DNA of 64,000 bases from Paulinella micropora. Taxonomy: Eukaryota; Cercozoa; Imbricatea; Euglyphida. Position 1 is the stretch's first letter, and every line of letters starts with the position of its first letter. Below are positions 43,770 to 53,926 of this stretch, one piece after another. The notes beneath the pieces were generated by a model. That model had not been told where the DNA came from, made no database searches, and worked only from the letters and a program-made list of their open reading frames with translations. The stretch is taken from positions 1,111,068-1,175,067 of the forward strand of contig BJOX01000011.1 of assembly GCA_009731375.1 (NCBI GenBank), read 5' to 3'. Position numbers and translations under genes: made by a program.

Positions 43770-43945
43770 TCAACAACAACAATAACAACAACAACAACAA
43801 CAACAACAGCAACAACAACAACAACAAAAACAACGATGACAACGACAAGAACGGCAAGAACGACAAGAACGACAACAACGACAACGACGACAACGACAAC
43901 GACGACAACGAAGACAACGAAGACAACGAAGACGACGACGACAGC

Positions 43946-44000
<55 letters not shown>

Positions 44001-44429
44001 ACGACGATGACGTGTTGTGATCGTTGTCGTTGTCGTCGTTGTTGTTGTTGTTGTGGTGGTGATGTCTGGTAGTGTCGTCGTTGTCGTCGTTGTCGTCATT
44101 GTCGTCGTTGAAGTTGAAGTTGAAGTTGTAGTTGTTGTTGGACAGCGACGAAAACAACAATACAACAACGATAAAACAACAACAACAGCTATGACAGCAG
44201 CAGCAGCAGCAACAACAACAACAACATCAACAAGGACAACGACGACAACAACGACAACAACGACGACGACAACTGAAACAACAACAACAACAACAATAAC
44301 AACAACAAGAACAACAACAACAACAACAACTACAACAACAACAACAAACAACAACAAACAACAAACAAAGACGACGCCGACGACAACGACGACGATAACG
44401 ACGATGACGACGATGACAACGAAAACGAT

Positions 44430-44490
<61 letters not shown>

Positions 44491-44541
44491 ACAAAACGAC
44501 GACGACGACAACAACAACAACAACAACAACAACACAACAAC

Positions 44542-44587
<46 letters not shown>

Positions 44588-44630
44588 CGTCAGCAACGAC
44601 AGCAACGACAGCAACTACAAGAAATATTTA
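43770..44630. repeat. (CAA)n/(CGA)n block with an inverted segment
   Basis: CAA/GAC triplets to about 44000, then the complementary GTC/GTT triplets at 44018-44150, then CAA triplets again to 44595. The inverted centre could fold with either flank. No coding. Confidence 0.93.
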
Positions 44631-44806
44631 TTGACTAACCAGGCCCGCAACACCGGACTCGAACTATATTAATAACTACCCCCCAGACACTGGTCACTGC
44701 CTCGGTCAGCGATTTGCTTTACGCAATAGCTGCTAGCAGTTTCTCCATGAGTTGTACCAATTATTTCTCATATAAAAAGAATCTAAGAATCTAAGGTTAT
44801 TGAATA
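44619..44806 (+). mobile_element. LINE 3' end, copy 1
   Basis: Matches 46665-46832: AAGAAATATTTATT, CCGGACTCGAACTA, CAGACACTGGTCACTGCC, TTTCTCCATGAGTTGTA and a tail of AAAAAGAATCTAAGAATCTAAG. The tandem 8-mer tail marks the 3' end. The 5' side merges into the CAA block. It abuts the truncated end of the PIG-L gene. Confidence 0.75.
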
Positions 44807-44823
44807 TTATTAACTAAATGGAA

Positions 44824-45461
44824 CTACAAGAAGAACAACAACAACAGGTTTCATGCCCAAGAGTCCAGTATGAGGACTTGCATAATCTTGGGGTCCCACT
44901 CATTGCGCATGCCATCTTGAAGCCTTGGGTGATCCACAATCGCCACATGGGATTCTCTGACAAAGGTAACGGTTTGACAGAAAGGATGGTGGACACGGGA
45001 GAAGTTACGGGATTGAGAAATGTCTAGCCGCTCGAACGAGCTCTTTCTTTCTTACCTGCAAACTAGATGCAGAGTTCAAAATTTTCACAAAAGAAGTACC
45101 GAACCCAAACCATCGGCGTCACCTAGTGAAGGATGAAGGATACGTAAGACGAGGGAATTTTTGGAGAGGTTGGACCAGTCGAGAAACACAGTATCCAACT
45201 AGAGCAGCATGACAGTGCTCTCAGGGAAGCCAGCGTTGGCGCAAAAAACATACTTTCATCATCTGGATGTGCAATGACCACCAAGACCCTCAACCCTTTC
45301 CCTTCACAAGAAACAATTTTTACGTTCGTACACAATAAGTGAAACAGTCGAAAACCTGCAGATGCAGCAAATTCTGCTAAAGCCTTTTTGCTGCGTGCAC
45401 TGCACTGCATGCACCAGCCCAACCAGAGAGGAATCAACAGCAACAGCCACAGTGTGTCCAT
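44824..45461 (-). pseudogene. PIGL: PIG-L (GlcNAc-PI de-N-acetylase) gene, 5' half only, with tiny introns
   Basis: PIG-L enzymes de-N-acetylate GlcNAc-phosphatidylinositol, the second step of GPI-anchor synthesis at the ER. Exon 1 (45176-45461, ATG at 45461) encodes a hydrophobic N-terminal segment, as in the family, and then VVIAHPDDESMFFAPTL, the metal-binding AHPDDE signature. GT..AG introns at 45123-45175 (53 nt), 45056-45099 (44 nt) and 44957-45008 (52 nt) restore a collinear PIG-L sequence: CFSTG-DADGLGSV-RKKEL, FSIP-ESHVAIVDH and DGMRNEWDPKIMQ. Exon 2 is only 23 nt. A further intron (44824-44877) is possible. The gene then stops at the LINE tail, before the HxxH (GVSGHxNH) part needed for the active site. 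Either this is a truncated pseudogene or the rest was displaced. Confidence 0.8.
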
Positions 45462-46079
45462 AAATAATTGAGTGCAGAAAGAATGAAGAAAAGAAGCCGA
45501 AAAATACGGGTGAGTCGGACTTTCCGCGAAATCAAACGTGTCGTAAAAAGAAAGTCGTGTGTTTTGTCAGTTGTCTTCAAAGCAGACAATATGTATGTCA
45601 CAACAATGGAAAGAAAACTGTTAATGTTACTTTTTGTTTCGACGTGTACCCATCCTTTCTAACACATCCATCGTTTACTTCGCATTTGTAAGCTTATTCT
45701 TTGTAGTCTACGCACACATGAGGCTTTCTCGAATCTTTGACAAAATCAATTTTGCAAAGGTGATTATTTCTTTTCAACTTCTTCCATTTTCCTCAGTCAT
45801 CCACTGGTATTGCCAACTTTGGTCAAAGTAAAGTCGAAGTGTCATTTTTTAACTACAATATCGTAATACACAACTTGGCTGGCTGAAAGCAACTTTTCTG
45901 CTTGCTTAACGGGAAAAGAAAATAGAAACGAAGAAAGAACGGAAAAAGAGAAAGAGACCGAAAAAATACGACGGGAAGAAAAAAAGAAAGAAAAGATGAA
46001 AAAGAAGAAAGAGAGAAGAAAGAGGAAAGAAAGACTTTTAACATCCACCTAGCAATTAACAGCCAAGCGATAGAGCAAT
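45462..46079. other. Sequence upstream of the PIG-L remnant
   Basis: Would hold the PIG-L promoter. A purine-rich run (about 45905-46040) is present. No gene recognised. Confidence 0.45.
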
Positions 46080-46832
46080 GCCAACAAGCTTCTTGGTATT
46101 GTTCTACACCGCAACCTAAAACATCACCGACAAGTCCACAACGTTATCACCAAAATCTACCCTATGGTTCAGATCCTGGCCTGTGCAAATAAACTGCCTA
46201 CCCATACCCTAAAACAACTATACTACTTTCATGTATACCCACACCTCATATTTTAACATCAGTATAATGGGGCACGCAAAATAAAACAGAAAAAATATAT
46301 AAAACCCCTAGTCAACATACATAAACGCATAATACGTTTATATTACAAGCAGCCCCGCGCACCCATACTGCCCCTCTACTACATAAGCTGCAACTCCTAG
46401 ACCTTTACCCTATATACATATAGAGTTTGCATTGAAATGCATCGATATATACACTCAACACAATGAAAAATCAACCCATACATGATAATAAGTACAGTAG
46501 TACGACCGCTAAGCATACCCATCGAACCCGTTACTCCCTAAAACGTAAACTATATATAGACAGAAACGAGCCGCATTTCACACAGGTTAATGCTAAAATT
46601 TACAACACATTACCCGATAATATCTTCCACATAACCAAACTAAGCCAATTCAAAGTAGCACTTAAGAAATATTTATTAACTAACAGGCCCGCAGCGCCGG
46701 ACTCGAACTACCCCCCAGACACTGGTCACTGCCTCGGTCAGCGATTTGCTTTAGGCAATAGCTGTTGGCAGTTTCTCCATGAGTTGTAATTGTACCAATT
46801 ATTTCAAATAAAAAGAATCTAAGAATCTAAGA
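46080..46832 (+). mobile_element. LINE fragment: C-terminal part of ORF2 and 3' end, copy 2
   Basis: The frame 46463-46789 encodes the typical C-terminus of a non-LTR reverse transcriptase: HRTRY, then about 25 residues later KIYNTLPDNI, then SQFKVALKKYLL. Upstream, around 46190-46290, is a frame-shifted remnant of the thumb region (KLPTHTLKQLYYFHVYPHLIF, then a shift). The 3' end is the same as copy 1, with the tail GAATCTAAGAATCTAAG at about 46815-46832. The 5' end is truncated, as is usual for LINEs. A CR1/L2/Jockey-type group fits. Confidence 0.75.
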
Positions 46833-46925
46833 AGGGAGGAAGAAAGAAAGAAAGAAGGAAGGAAGGAAGGAAGGAAAAAGAAAGAAAGGAAGGAAGGAAG
46901 CAAGCAAGCAAGCAAAAAAGCAACA

Positions 46926-47185
46926 AAATAATAATAATAATAATAATAATAATAGTGCTTCTCTGTCAATGGCTGATGCAAATCTGCACATGCGCCTCCA
47001 TCGTCTCACCCGTGAGGGGAGTACGAAGAATTGACGATAGGCTCTAATGACACCCCCGCATGGGCAGTTCCAACACTTCCAGACGGACCGGTATGTTCAA
47101 TGAAAATACTGGTGGCACCGACGGGAATCGAACTGGCGACAGGGCCCAGATGGTAGAACTTGACCACTGGGCTATCACGGTGTCC
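46926..47185 (-). mobile_element. tRNA-derived SINE
   Basis: On the minus strand the 5' end begins GGACACCGTGATAGCCCAGTGG, which contains a pol III A box (TAGCCCAGTGG, plus-strand 47164-47174). About 30 nt later AGTTCGATTCCC (47123-47134) is a B box. The acceptor-like GGACACC pairs imperfectly with GGTGCC after the T arm, and the T stem does not pair well, so this is not a functional tRNA. A tRNA-unrelated body of about 150 nt follows and the 3' side ends in (TTA)n at 46926-46953. AAT triplets also flank the 5' side. Confidence 0.6.
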
Positions 47186-47335
47186 ATAATAATAGTAATA
47201 ATAATAATAATAATAAACAAAGAAAAAAAAACAAAAAAAAAAAACAAAAAAAAAAGGCAAGCAATAAAGCTGGCGTCCCTTAAACCGGGATGATGGCTCT
47301 TAGTTTGTTATGGTAGCCACACAGCAGCCAGTTGT

Positions 47336-47445
47336 TTCATTAAAGAAAGAAAAAGAAAGAAAAAAAGAAAGAAAGAAAGACAGACAGAAAGAAAGAAAGA
47401 AAGAAAGAAGAAAGAAAGAAAGAAAGAAAGAAAGAACATGGAGCC
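47336..47445. repeat. (GAAA)n microsatellite
   Basis: GAAA array with a GACA interruption. Confidence 0.85.
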
Positions 47446-47468
47446 TTGAAGGAAGCAAGGACACCGGA

Positions 47469-47990
47469 AGAAGAAGAAGAAGAAGAAGAAGAAGAAGAAG
47501 AAGAAGAAGAAGGAGAAGAAGAAGAAAGAAGAAGAAGAAGAAGGAGGAGGAGAAGGAGGACAAGAAGAAGAAGAAGAAGAAGAAGAAGAAGAAGAAGAAG
47601 AAGAGGAAGAACAAGAAGAAGAACAAGAAGAAGAACAAGAACAAGAAGAACAAGAAGAACAAGAACAAGAAGAAGAAGAAGAAGAAGAAGAAGAAGACCA
47701 GAAGGAGGAGGAGGAGGAGGAGGAGGAGAACAAGAACAACAACAAGAACAACAACAACAACAACGACAAGAAGAAGAAGAAGAAGAAGAAGAAGAAGAAG
47801 AAGAAGAAGAAGAAGAAGAAGAAGAAGAAGAAGAAGGAGGAGGAGGAGGAGCAGGAGGAGGAGGAAGAGGAGGAGGAGGAAGAAGAAGAAGAAGAAGAAG
47901 AAGAAGAAGAAAAAGAAGAAGAAGAAGAAGAAGAAGACGAAGAAGAAGAAGGAGAAGGAGAGAAGAAGAAGGGGAAGAAGACAAGAAACC
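47469..47990. repeat. (GAA)n purine tract, about 520 bp
   Basis: Nearly pure plus-strand purine, GAA units with GGA and CAA interruptions. It ends about 40 bp before the neurochondrin start codon. Frames of poly-Lys, -Arg, -Glu or -Leu, -Phe, -Ser are artefacts. Confidence 0.95.
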
Positions 47991-48028
47991 TTGCTGTTCA
48001 CTTGCATTTCTCTGTCACAGAAAAAGTG

Positions 48029-50470
48029 ATGAGCATGGACAGCTGCTTGGAGTTGCTACGAGGCAAGAGCGATGAAGAAAAGTTTGCAGGCCTGCTGGTG
48101 GTTGCCAAACAACTGAACTTAGAGGCTAACTCCGACGCGAAACAGGTGGCGAGTGTAGAGCCCCAGACAGGGCCATCCGACGCAAACGATGAAGATTGCG
48201 CGAGCAATGATGACCATGCTACTGTAAAAAGCGAAACGAACGAACGAGGGAGTCTGGAGGAGCAGACAGACATGCTTTACAAAATATACGAAGCTGTTGG
48301 GTTCACTTTTCTGAAACGGCTCATTACTTCTTCGAAGCAGCACGAGAGTCCTAACACTTTCCAAGCACTGGGCTTGAATGTGATTTCTTCGTTGACTCGT
48401 AACCCTCAAGTGGCCTGCGAGTTCCTCCCATTGGTCCCAAATTTTTTACTGATTTTGCGTCAATCCACCGAGGACAAGGAGGAGCAAGTAGAAATGGAGG
48501 ACGAGTGTCATGCATCAAAGGGAACTCCGACGAAGAAAGTCAACAAAAATATGCAAGAAGTTTTGCAAGACACTCTTTCTATTCTTTATCACATTCTGAA
48601 GTTTGTGGGGCAAACATCTGATGCTGCGTCAAAGTGTTCGCCGTTGCTCTTTAGACCCGAGTCTTTCTTGACTCTTGCGCGAGTGATTGCGCAAGCTCCC
48701 ATCCCTGTTATCTCCGAAACTGGGGCCTTTGCGTTACGAGAACTTGTGCAGCTGCACTCAAGCAAGCTCGAGGTCTCGGAGCAGCTCGTGCAGACGCTCG
48801 CGCCAGTCTTTAGCGCCGGCCACTCCTCTGCCCAACTCACATTACTGTCACCCCTTTCCCTGGTATGTCATCAACTGCTCAGAGAAAACCAGACTATCTA
48901 TTCAAATGCACCGACTATGCCTGATTGGGCTTTGGATGTGCGACAGGGACTTTATCATATTTTGACCAATCGCATGCATGACACGGAGAGGCAGCACGCT
49001 TTGCTCGTATCGCAGCTATTTGTGCACACTTTTGGAGAAGCCTGGCTGATGGCTGAGTATAAAGAGATTGGAGGAGGCAAGTTTGCCGAGGTGCTGTTCA
49101 GTACCGTCTCAGTAGAAACAAGAGTGCTGTTCATGGAAGCAGGACAGCCCAGTGTGTACGGCGATAAAGATCTGCGCAACGCTACCATCACGGCATGTTT
49201 CAGCATGGTCTTGTCTTTGTTGGGATTCCTGGTCGATGACTCGACTGGGCTCGAGTATGCACAAGTCAAGGATCTGCCTTCCGAGCGATTGCTTGTTTTC
49301 AAGACAAGATTCGACGAAGTCATAGGCGCCATCCTCCAATATTTCCGTGACCTTGATGAGCACGGCATACATGCTTCCCAGTTGCTGGTGCCTGGTTTGC
49401 AGCTGCTGATTGCCTTGCTGACGGAGGATGGCTCCTCTTGTCCGTCTTGTGTTCCCTTAGTGCCCTTCATACTCCAGATTAGAACCCAACCAGATGCAGA
49501 AGATGCAACAAGTAGAACCAGTGTTGACCCACACCTTGTGAGAATGATCCTTCCCTTCCTTTGTCAGCTCGTCACCGTGTGTGGTGATTCAACGAAACCT
49601 TCGCAAAATTCTCTGGATGAGGACAAATCTAAGTTGTCACAAATTGATGAGGACAAAATGAACACAGAAGGAAAGGCCTCATCTGTTGACAAGATTGTTC
49701 AAGTGCTCCAGGGATGTTTGCTGCCTCAGGCCTTGATTGACTTATTGGCGACGGAGTTGCGAGCGGTCAAGGAATGGTTCACACGTAACAAAGACATCGA
49801 TTCAAAAAAAGGGACGAAAACAGGTAAATCGAAGCAGAAACCCAGGAGTAAAGTCCAAAGAGGGAAATCAAACGCTGCAGAGACGGATATAGAAGCATCG
49901 GTGGGAAGTAATGTCTCTTTTCCTGTTGGACGAGAAACTTTGCAGCTGATAGGTTGCGCAGCTGAGCTTTTGTTCGTCTTGTCAGCGCCGTCTCAGCTCT
50001 CAGTGTTGCCTGAGCAAGGAGGTGCCTGTTCCGAGCATGCCCAGGCCGTGCGAAGCCTTCTCGTCCAAAATGCTTCTTCACACAGGGAACTGGCCAGTCT
50101 CTTGCGAGATGCAGTCAGCGCAGACACTTCAGACCTTCAGCTTAGCGAAGCTGCTGCTGCTTTCCTTCCCCTGCTCATCCTGACTTCACTGCTGAAACCC
50201 GTAGCTCAGAGCACAGACAGCGCTTCCTCGGTCTCACAATCACTGGATCACTTAATTATTCAACTACCGAATCTCAGACTGTTCAAATCACCCCGCTGGA
50301 TGCAAAAGAGCATATTGCATGTCCTCGAAAGCTTTCAACCTGGCAGTAAGCATTGGTATACGCTGATCGAACCCAAGCTGGACGAGATGGGAATTTCCTC
50401 CAAGAGCGATTATTTCTGCCGCGCAGCTCAAGTTCTGCTGCAAGAGTACTCGTCCTTCTATGAGAAGTGA
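48029..50470 (+). CDS. NCDN: Neurochondrin-like protein
   Basis: An intronless frame of 813 residues from the ATG at 48029 (a second in-frame ATG follows two codons later) to a TGA at 50468-50470. The N-terminus, CLELLRGKSDEEKFAGLLVV, matches the start of the neurochondrin family. Long helical, Leu-rich stretches without catalytic motifs follow, as expected for an ARM/HEAT-like solenoid. Acidic or polar inserts lie near residues 30-85 and 155-185, and a basic Lys/Arg-rich loop near 585-620. Human neurochondrin is about 730 residues and plant homologues are somewhat shorter, so this one is on the long side. In animals it is a cytoplasmic protein of neurons that binds signalling partners. Its role in a protist is unknown. 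A pyrimidine-rich TTTCTCTGTCACAG just before the start resembles a splice acceptor. Confidence 0.85.
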   Translation: MSMDSCLELLRGKSDEEKFAGLLVVAKQLNLEANSDAKQVASVEPQTGPSDANDEDCASNDDHATVKSETNERGSLEEQTDMLYKIYEAVGFTFLKRLITSSKQHESPNTFQALGLNVISSLTRNPQVACEFLPLVPNFLLILRQSTEDKEEQVEMEDECHASKGTPTKKVNKNMQEVLQDTLSILYHILKFVGQTSDAASKCSPLLFRPESFLTLARVIAQAPIPVISETGAFALRELVQLHSSKLEVSEQLVQTLAPVFSAGHSSAQLTLLSPLSLVCHQLLRENQTIYSNAPTMPDWALDVRQGLYHILTNRMHDTERQHALLVSQLFVHTFGEAWLMAEYKEIGGGKFAEVLFSTVSVETRVLFMEAGQPSVYGDKDLRNATITACFSMVLSLLGFLVDDSTGLEYAQVKDLPSERLLVFKTRFDEVIGAILQYFRDLDEHGIHASQLLVPGLQLLIALLTEDGSSCPSCVPLVPFILQIRTQPDAEDATSRTSVDPHLVRMILPFLCQLVTVCGDSTKPSQNSLDEDKSKLSQIDEDKMNTEGKASSVDKIVQVLQGCLLPQALIDLLATELRAVKEWFTRNKDIDSKKGTKTGKSKQKPRSKVQRGKSNAAETDIEASVGSNVSFPVGRETLQLIGCAAELLFVLSAPSQLSVLPEQGGACSEHAQAVRSLLVQNASSHRELASLLRDAVSADTSDLQLSEAAAAFLPLLILTSLLKPVAQSTDSASSVSQSLDHLIIQLPNLRLFKSPRWMQKSILHVLESFQPGSKHWYTLIEPKLDEMGISSKSDYFCRAAQVLLQEYSSFYEK

Positions 50471-50964
50471 TTTATTAAACAACGCACTTGAAACGTCAGT
50501 GAACGGCACTCATATGTATGTATGTATGTATGTGTGTGTATATGTATATATGTATGCAACAACGTAGATAGGCTAGCCGCGGGCTGGATAGGAAGTCTTG
50601 TGTTGTTGTTGTTGTGGTTGTTGTTGTGGTTGTTGTTGTGGTTGTTGTTGTGGTTGTTATGGTTGTTGTTACTGTTAAAATTGTGTTTTCAACACAAACA
50701 CTTCAAATTTTTGCAACAGCCACTACGCAACTTTCAACAGGCGACTCAGACCGACTCTTAAACTTTAGAATATACATTATTAATAATACTACAGGTAATA
50801 TAATACCGGTAACTATTATCATACTACGGTAACTACCGGTAGTGCGAGTCAGTATACAGGGCCGGCCGGTTCACTCACATCATGGTGAAGGGTGTGGTGA
50901 ATCTCTCAACCTGAGTCTCTCTAGCACAGCATATGTAATTTTAGGCGTAGTATGATTAAGCGTT
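50471..50964. other. 3' flank of the neurochondrin gene with (GTT)n run
   Basis: ATGT run near 50513-50545 and a GTTGTTGTG array near 50601-50672, then AT-rich sequence with repeated GGTAACTA words. No gene seen. Confidence 0.55.
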
Positions 50965-51077
50965 GCCAGGGTAAAACGGAGGCAAAATAGGCGTAATAAG
51001 TTTTTAACATTTCAAGTTTCAATAATTCTTTTTTTGTTGTAAAGGTCACGATGTGATCGAGTCGCCGGGCCCCACTG

Positions 51078-51115
<38 letters not shown>

Positions 51116-51379
51116 AAAAAAAAAANNNNNNNNNNAAAAAAACAAAAAAAACAAAAAAACTTGAAAAAATTTGAAAAAGAACTTCAAATTTAATAACGGT
51201 TTCAAATTTTGTGTTTTTCTCATTAAAAAAAAATATTGTGCAAAGTTTGACCATAACTTCACCATAACTTGGTGAGGACTCTATCGGCCTGAGGCAGAGC
51301 CTCCGCTTTCTGAATCTGTATTATTAATATTAATAATACTACTCAGACTGCTGCCCTTTTTAAAAAAAGGTCAAGTAGT
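50965..51379 (-). repeat. Dispersed repeat R1, inverted copy, second half
   Basis: The reverse complement matches 26552-26735, 28290-28430 and 18660-18811. Around 51184-51206 it passes through the copia target without an element. It contains an A-run with a 10-N gap (51126-51135). Confidence 0.75.
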
Positions 51380-53020
51380 CATATGTAAGTTCTCCTGGTC
51401 GTTAGAGCGCCCATAAACTTCAAAGCAGGTAAACTTATTCAATATTCAAGATTTTGAGGTGCTGTTTGCACAAAATTCAATGTTTTTATCAGTGGGAATA
51501 GGTAGCAGACGGTTTAGTTTTTCAGTGTATTAAAGGTATTGCTGTGTTCCACTCGGAGTATGTTCTGAATTTTGACAAACTAATTTTCGATCTATGTTTT
51601 CCTTTTTTTTTTTTTTTTGTACCGTACTTCTCTGCAAAAACGCTTAGGCAGGATTACTCAACATAACATGTGAATTCATTTGTGCACTTGTGTGTAAAAA
51701 TGAGTGCAGAGTGCATCATGCAAACAGCATTTTTCAGTTAAAAACACCATGCTTGCTATGTCCTGAGAAGTGAAAATTGCGGTCGAAAATAAGGGTGAAA
51801 AATAGTTAGCTACCACTTTTTTCTAAAACAAACACAAGTGTCATGCTTGCTTTTGTTTGAAACGATGTGGTTTGAACATTTACCTGCTTTGAAGTACTTA
51901 ACCTCCGACATGATTTTGGTGGCAATATTTGACAAGACCATGCCAATTCCCGGAGAGGAAACCAGAAAAATTTCCAAAAAATATTTGAACAGACAGGCCT
52001 ATCGACATACGTAGCCTTTGAAGTGAAGGCCGCACTAAATTTTTTTTATTTGACGGCTTTTGCGGGGTCGAGATTGGTAAAAGTCATGGCTAGAGAGGGT
52101 TTTGTGTTTTTTGTGTGTGTGTTTCTCATGCATACTTTCACGTCCCGTGGCCTTGCACAGTCTTTCCAAATGTTGTGCCCATGCTGTCTGCAAAATGGTG
52201 TGTTGTAAACTTATCTATAGCATGTGTTGTTCTTTCTTTCCTGAAGCCCTTTTTTGCACCTGTCTTGTATCACTCCTATATGTGTTGTGTGTGCTTTTCT
52301 GGGAATGTTATGTGCTGAATCTATTGACAATAACATGGTCTTTGTTTTGCATATGTTCAACTACTGCTCCTTTCATTGTAACCCTGCTGTTGGTGATCTG
52401 TTCTGGGCTGCAGACAGGCTAAAAAAATCATGGGTGAAATCTTTGGAGATTTTCAATTTTTTCTGCACTTTCTGTGCAAAATGCTTTTATTAAATAGTCT
52501 CTTTGATTTCCTTCACTTTCCGTACTTGTGCCGGTCTTGTATTTAAATCAAAAAATTCTGAGTGAGGGCCTTATTCCCTATTTTTGCTTTGTTTGCAGTC
52601 TTAAGGTTACCTTTTTGTAAAAAAACTTTGTACATTTAATTACAAGCATACATAGAAAGATATTACATAAAAATTTATTGAAGAGCATACAGGGAACATA
52701 TGAAAACTGACTCTGATTTTTGGTCATCACAAGCACTATTTTTTGAGGTGGCAAGGTGGCCAGCTTTTTCCGGTGGGGGGTGTGCAAATTAGTTGGGAAA
52801 AAGCGGTGGGCGACGGGAAATTGATTGGTTTAAAGTCAGTTTTTACTATTTTTCAATGATTCTTTCATTAAATTAAATGTTTTTACTTATAGTTTTGAAA
52901 TGTACAATTTTCATATGATAAAGTTTAACGTTTGAAATGTACAATTTTCATATGATAAAGTTTAACGGATCTATGTTTATTATGCTAACGACCACTCGCC
53001 CATAGGAGAACTTACATATG
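51380..53020. mobile_element. 1641-bp inverted-repeat element inserted in R1
   Basis: Both ends carry the 17-bp inverted repeat CATATGTAAGTTCTCCT (51380-51396 and the reverse complement at 53004-53020). Further in, GGTCGTTAG is shared after a 10-nt offset. The flanks join to give GTAGTTTAGG, which is the R1 sequence seen intact near 18649-18668, so the element ends are precise and no target duplication is visible. The interior has frames of at most about 106 codons and no recognisable transposase, so the element is non-autonomous. A 37-bp unit is tandemly duplicated near 52893-52966. Confidence 0.7.
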
Positions 53021-53225
53021 TTAGGAGGAGAATTTTCCTTGGTTTTTGAGGTTTTTGGGACCTTTTACCCTAAAAAATATTCAGGCCGGCCCAGGCCATG
53101 CCAGCCAAAAAGCCAAACTCTGTCAACTTTTTTTAAGGACAGCCTGAGGCGCAGTCTCTGGGGACTTTGGTGCGAAGCTTCCCCATGCCTCCAAGTCAAG
53201 TATCCAAGGCATGGCGACGCAAATT
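53021..53225 (-). repeat. Dispersed repeat R1, inverted copy, first half
   Basis: Reverse complement of 18470-18655, with long exact words such as GAAGCTTCGCACCAAAGTCC and GGCATGGCCTGGGCCGGCC. Confidence 0.8.
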
Positions 53226-53655
53226 GGTATTAAGACCGGAGGTCTTACCCTTACGAGCTCAAAGGAAAAATGAAATTTAATAATAAAACTGAACCGTGAC
53301 AACTGGTTCAAGGCTAACCTCCACTTCTAAAGTAGAAAGGGAAGCCAGAATTGAACCCAAACAACAAGCCAAATGGAAAAACCGCTAAAAACGGAGTGTC
53401 CCTTTGACACAGGTCAACTGACACGATGCGTTACGTCCGTAACATACACAAATGCCAAAACCTACCACAAACAACAACCCATAAGTGTAATTTCCCTTAT
53501 TTAGCCATAAATTCCCCGTCACGGGAAAAACTGCCAAATTTCACTGAATTTCCGTGCCAATTTTCCTTAATTTCAAACGGTTACTACATATGCTATAAAA
53601 GGATCGGGTCAACGCTATTAATGTGGGAGGTTATTGAATACGGATGCTACAGCTT
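53226..53655. other. Unassigned sequence left of a candidate LTR
   Basis: No gene or known repeat recognised in 430 bp. Confidence 0.4.
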
Positions 53656-53926
53656 TGTGTAACTTACATCCTACAAACCTTCACCACTGCGGTAAACGGT
53701 TAAGTGTAAAATATAGGATTTAAAGTCCTATGGGATCTAAGCTTCCTAGCTTCCTTCCCATATCCCTTATCCTAATACAACATTAAAACCGGAAATATTG
53801 TTCAAAACCGGAAATGTAATAAGAATTCATCTTAAAATACATTTAATAACAAGGAATCACTTCCACGAGTGAATTCCTGTAAAAACCAATAGCGTAATAA
53901 CGATGTAGTATACCGTGGGTGTTACA
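53656..53926 (-). repeat. Candidate LTR of another retrotransposon
   Basis: The right edge (minus strand) starts TGTAACACCC directly after AAAGGAGGGGGAAGGAGTGCTA, which looks like a polypurine tract and LTR junction. A GTAAC/GTTAC inverted pair would put the left end near 53656-53663. No second LTR is in the window, so the call is weak. Confidence 0.35.

Noticed and set aside
43669-44634. Thr-, Val-, Cys- and Ser-rich frames in the CAA/GTT block
   Set aside because: Triplet-repeat artefacts present on both strands.
47101-47185. A functional tRNA gene on the minus strand
   Set aside because: A and B boxes are present but the T stem and part of the acceptor stem do not pair, and a body and tail follow, so a SINE fits better.
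47300-48030. Frames of poly-Lys, poly-Arg, poly-Glu, poly-Leu or poly-Phe around the GAA tract
   Set aside because: Microsatellite translations. The genuine neurochondrin frame starts at 48029.
51380-53020. CATATG on both sides as a 6-bp target duplication
   Set aside because: CATATG is itself palindromic and R1 copies elsewhere lack it at this position, so it belongs to the inverted repeats.
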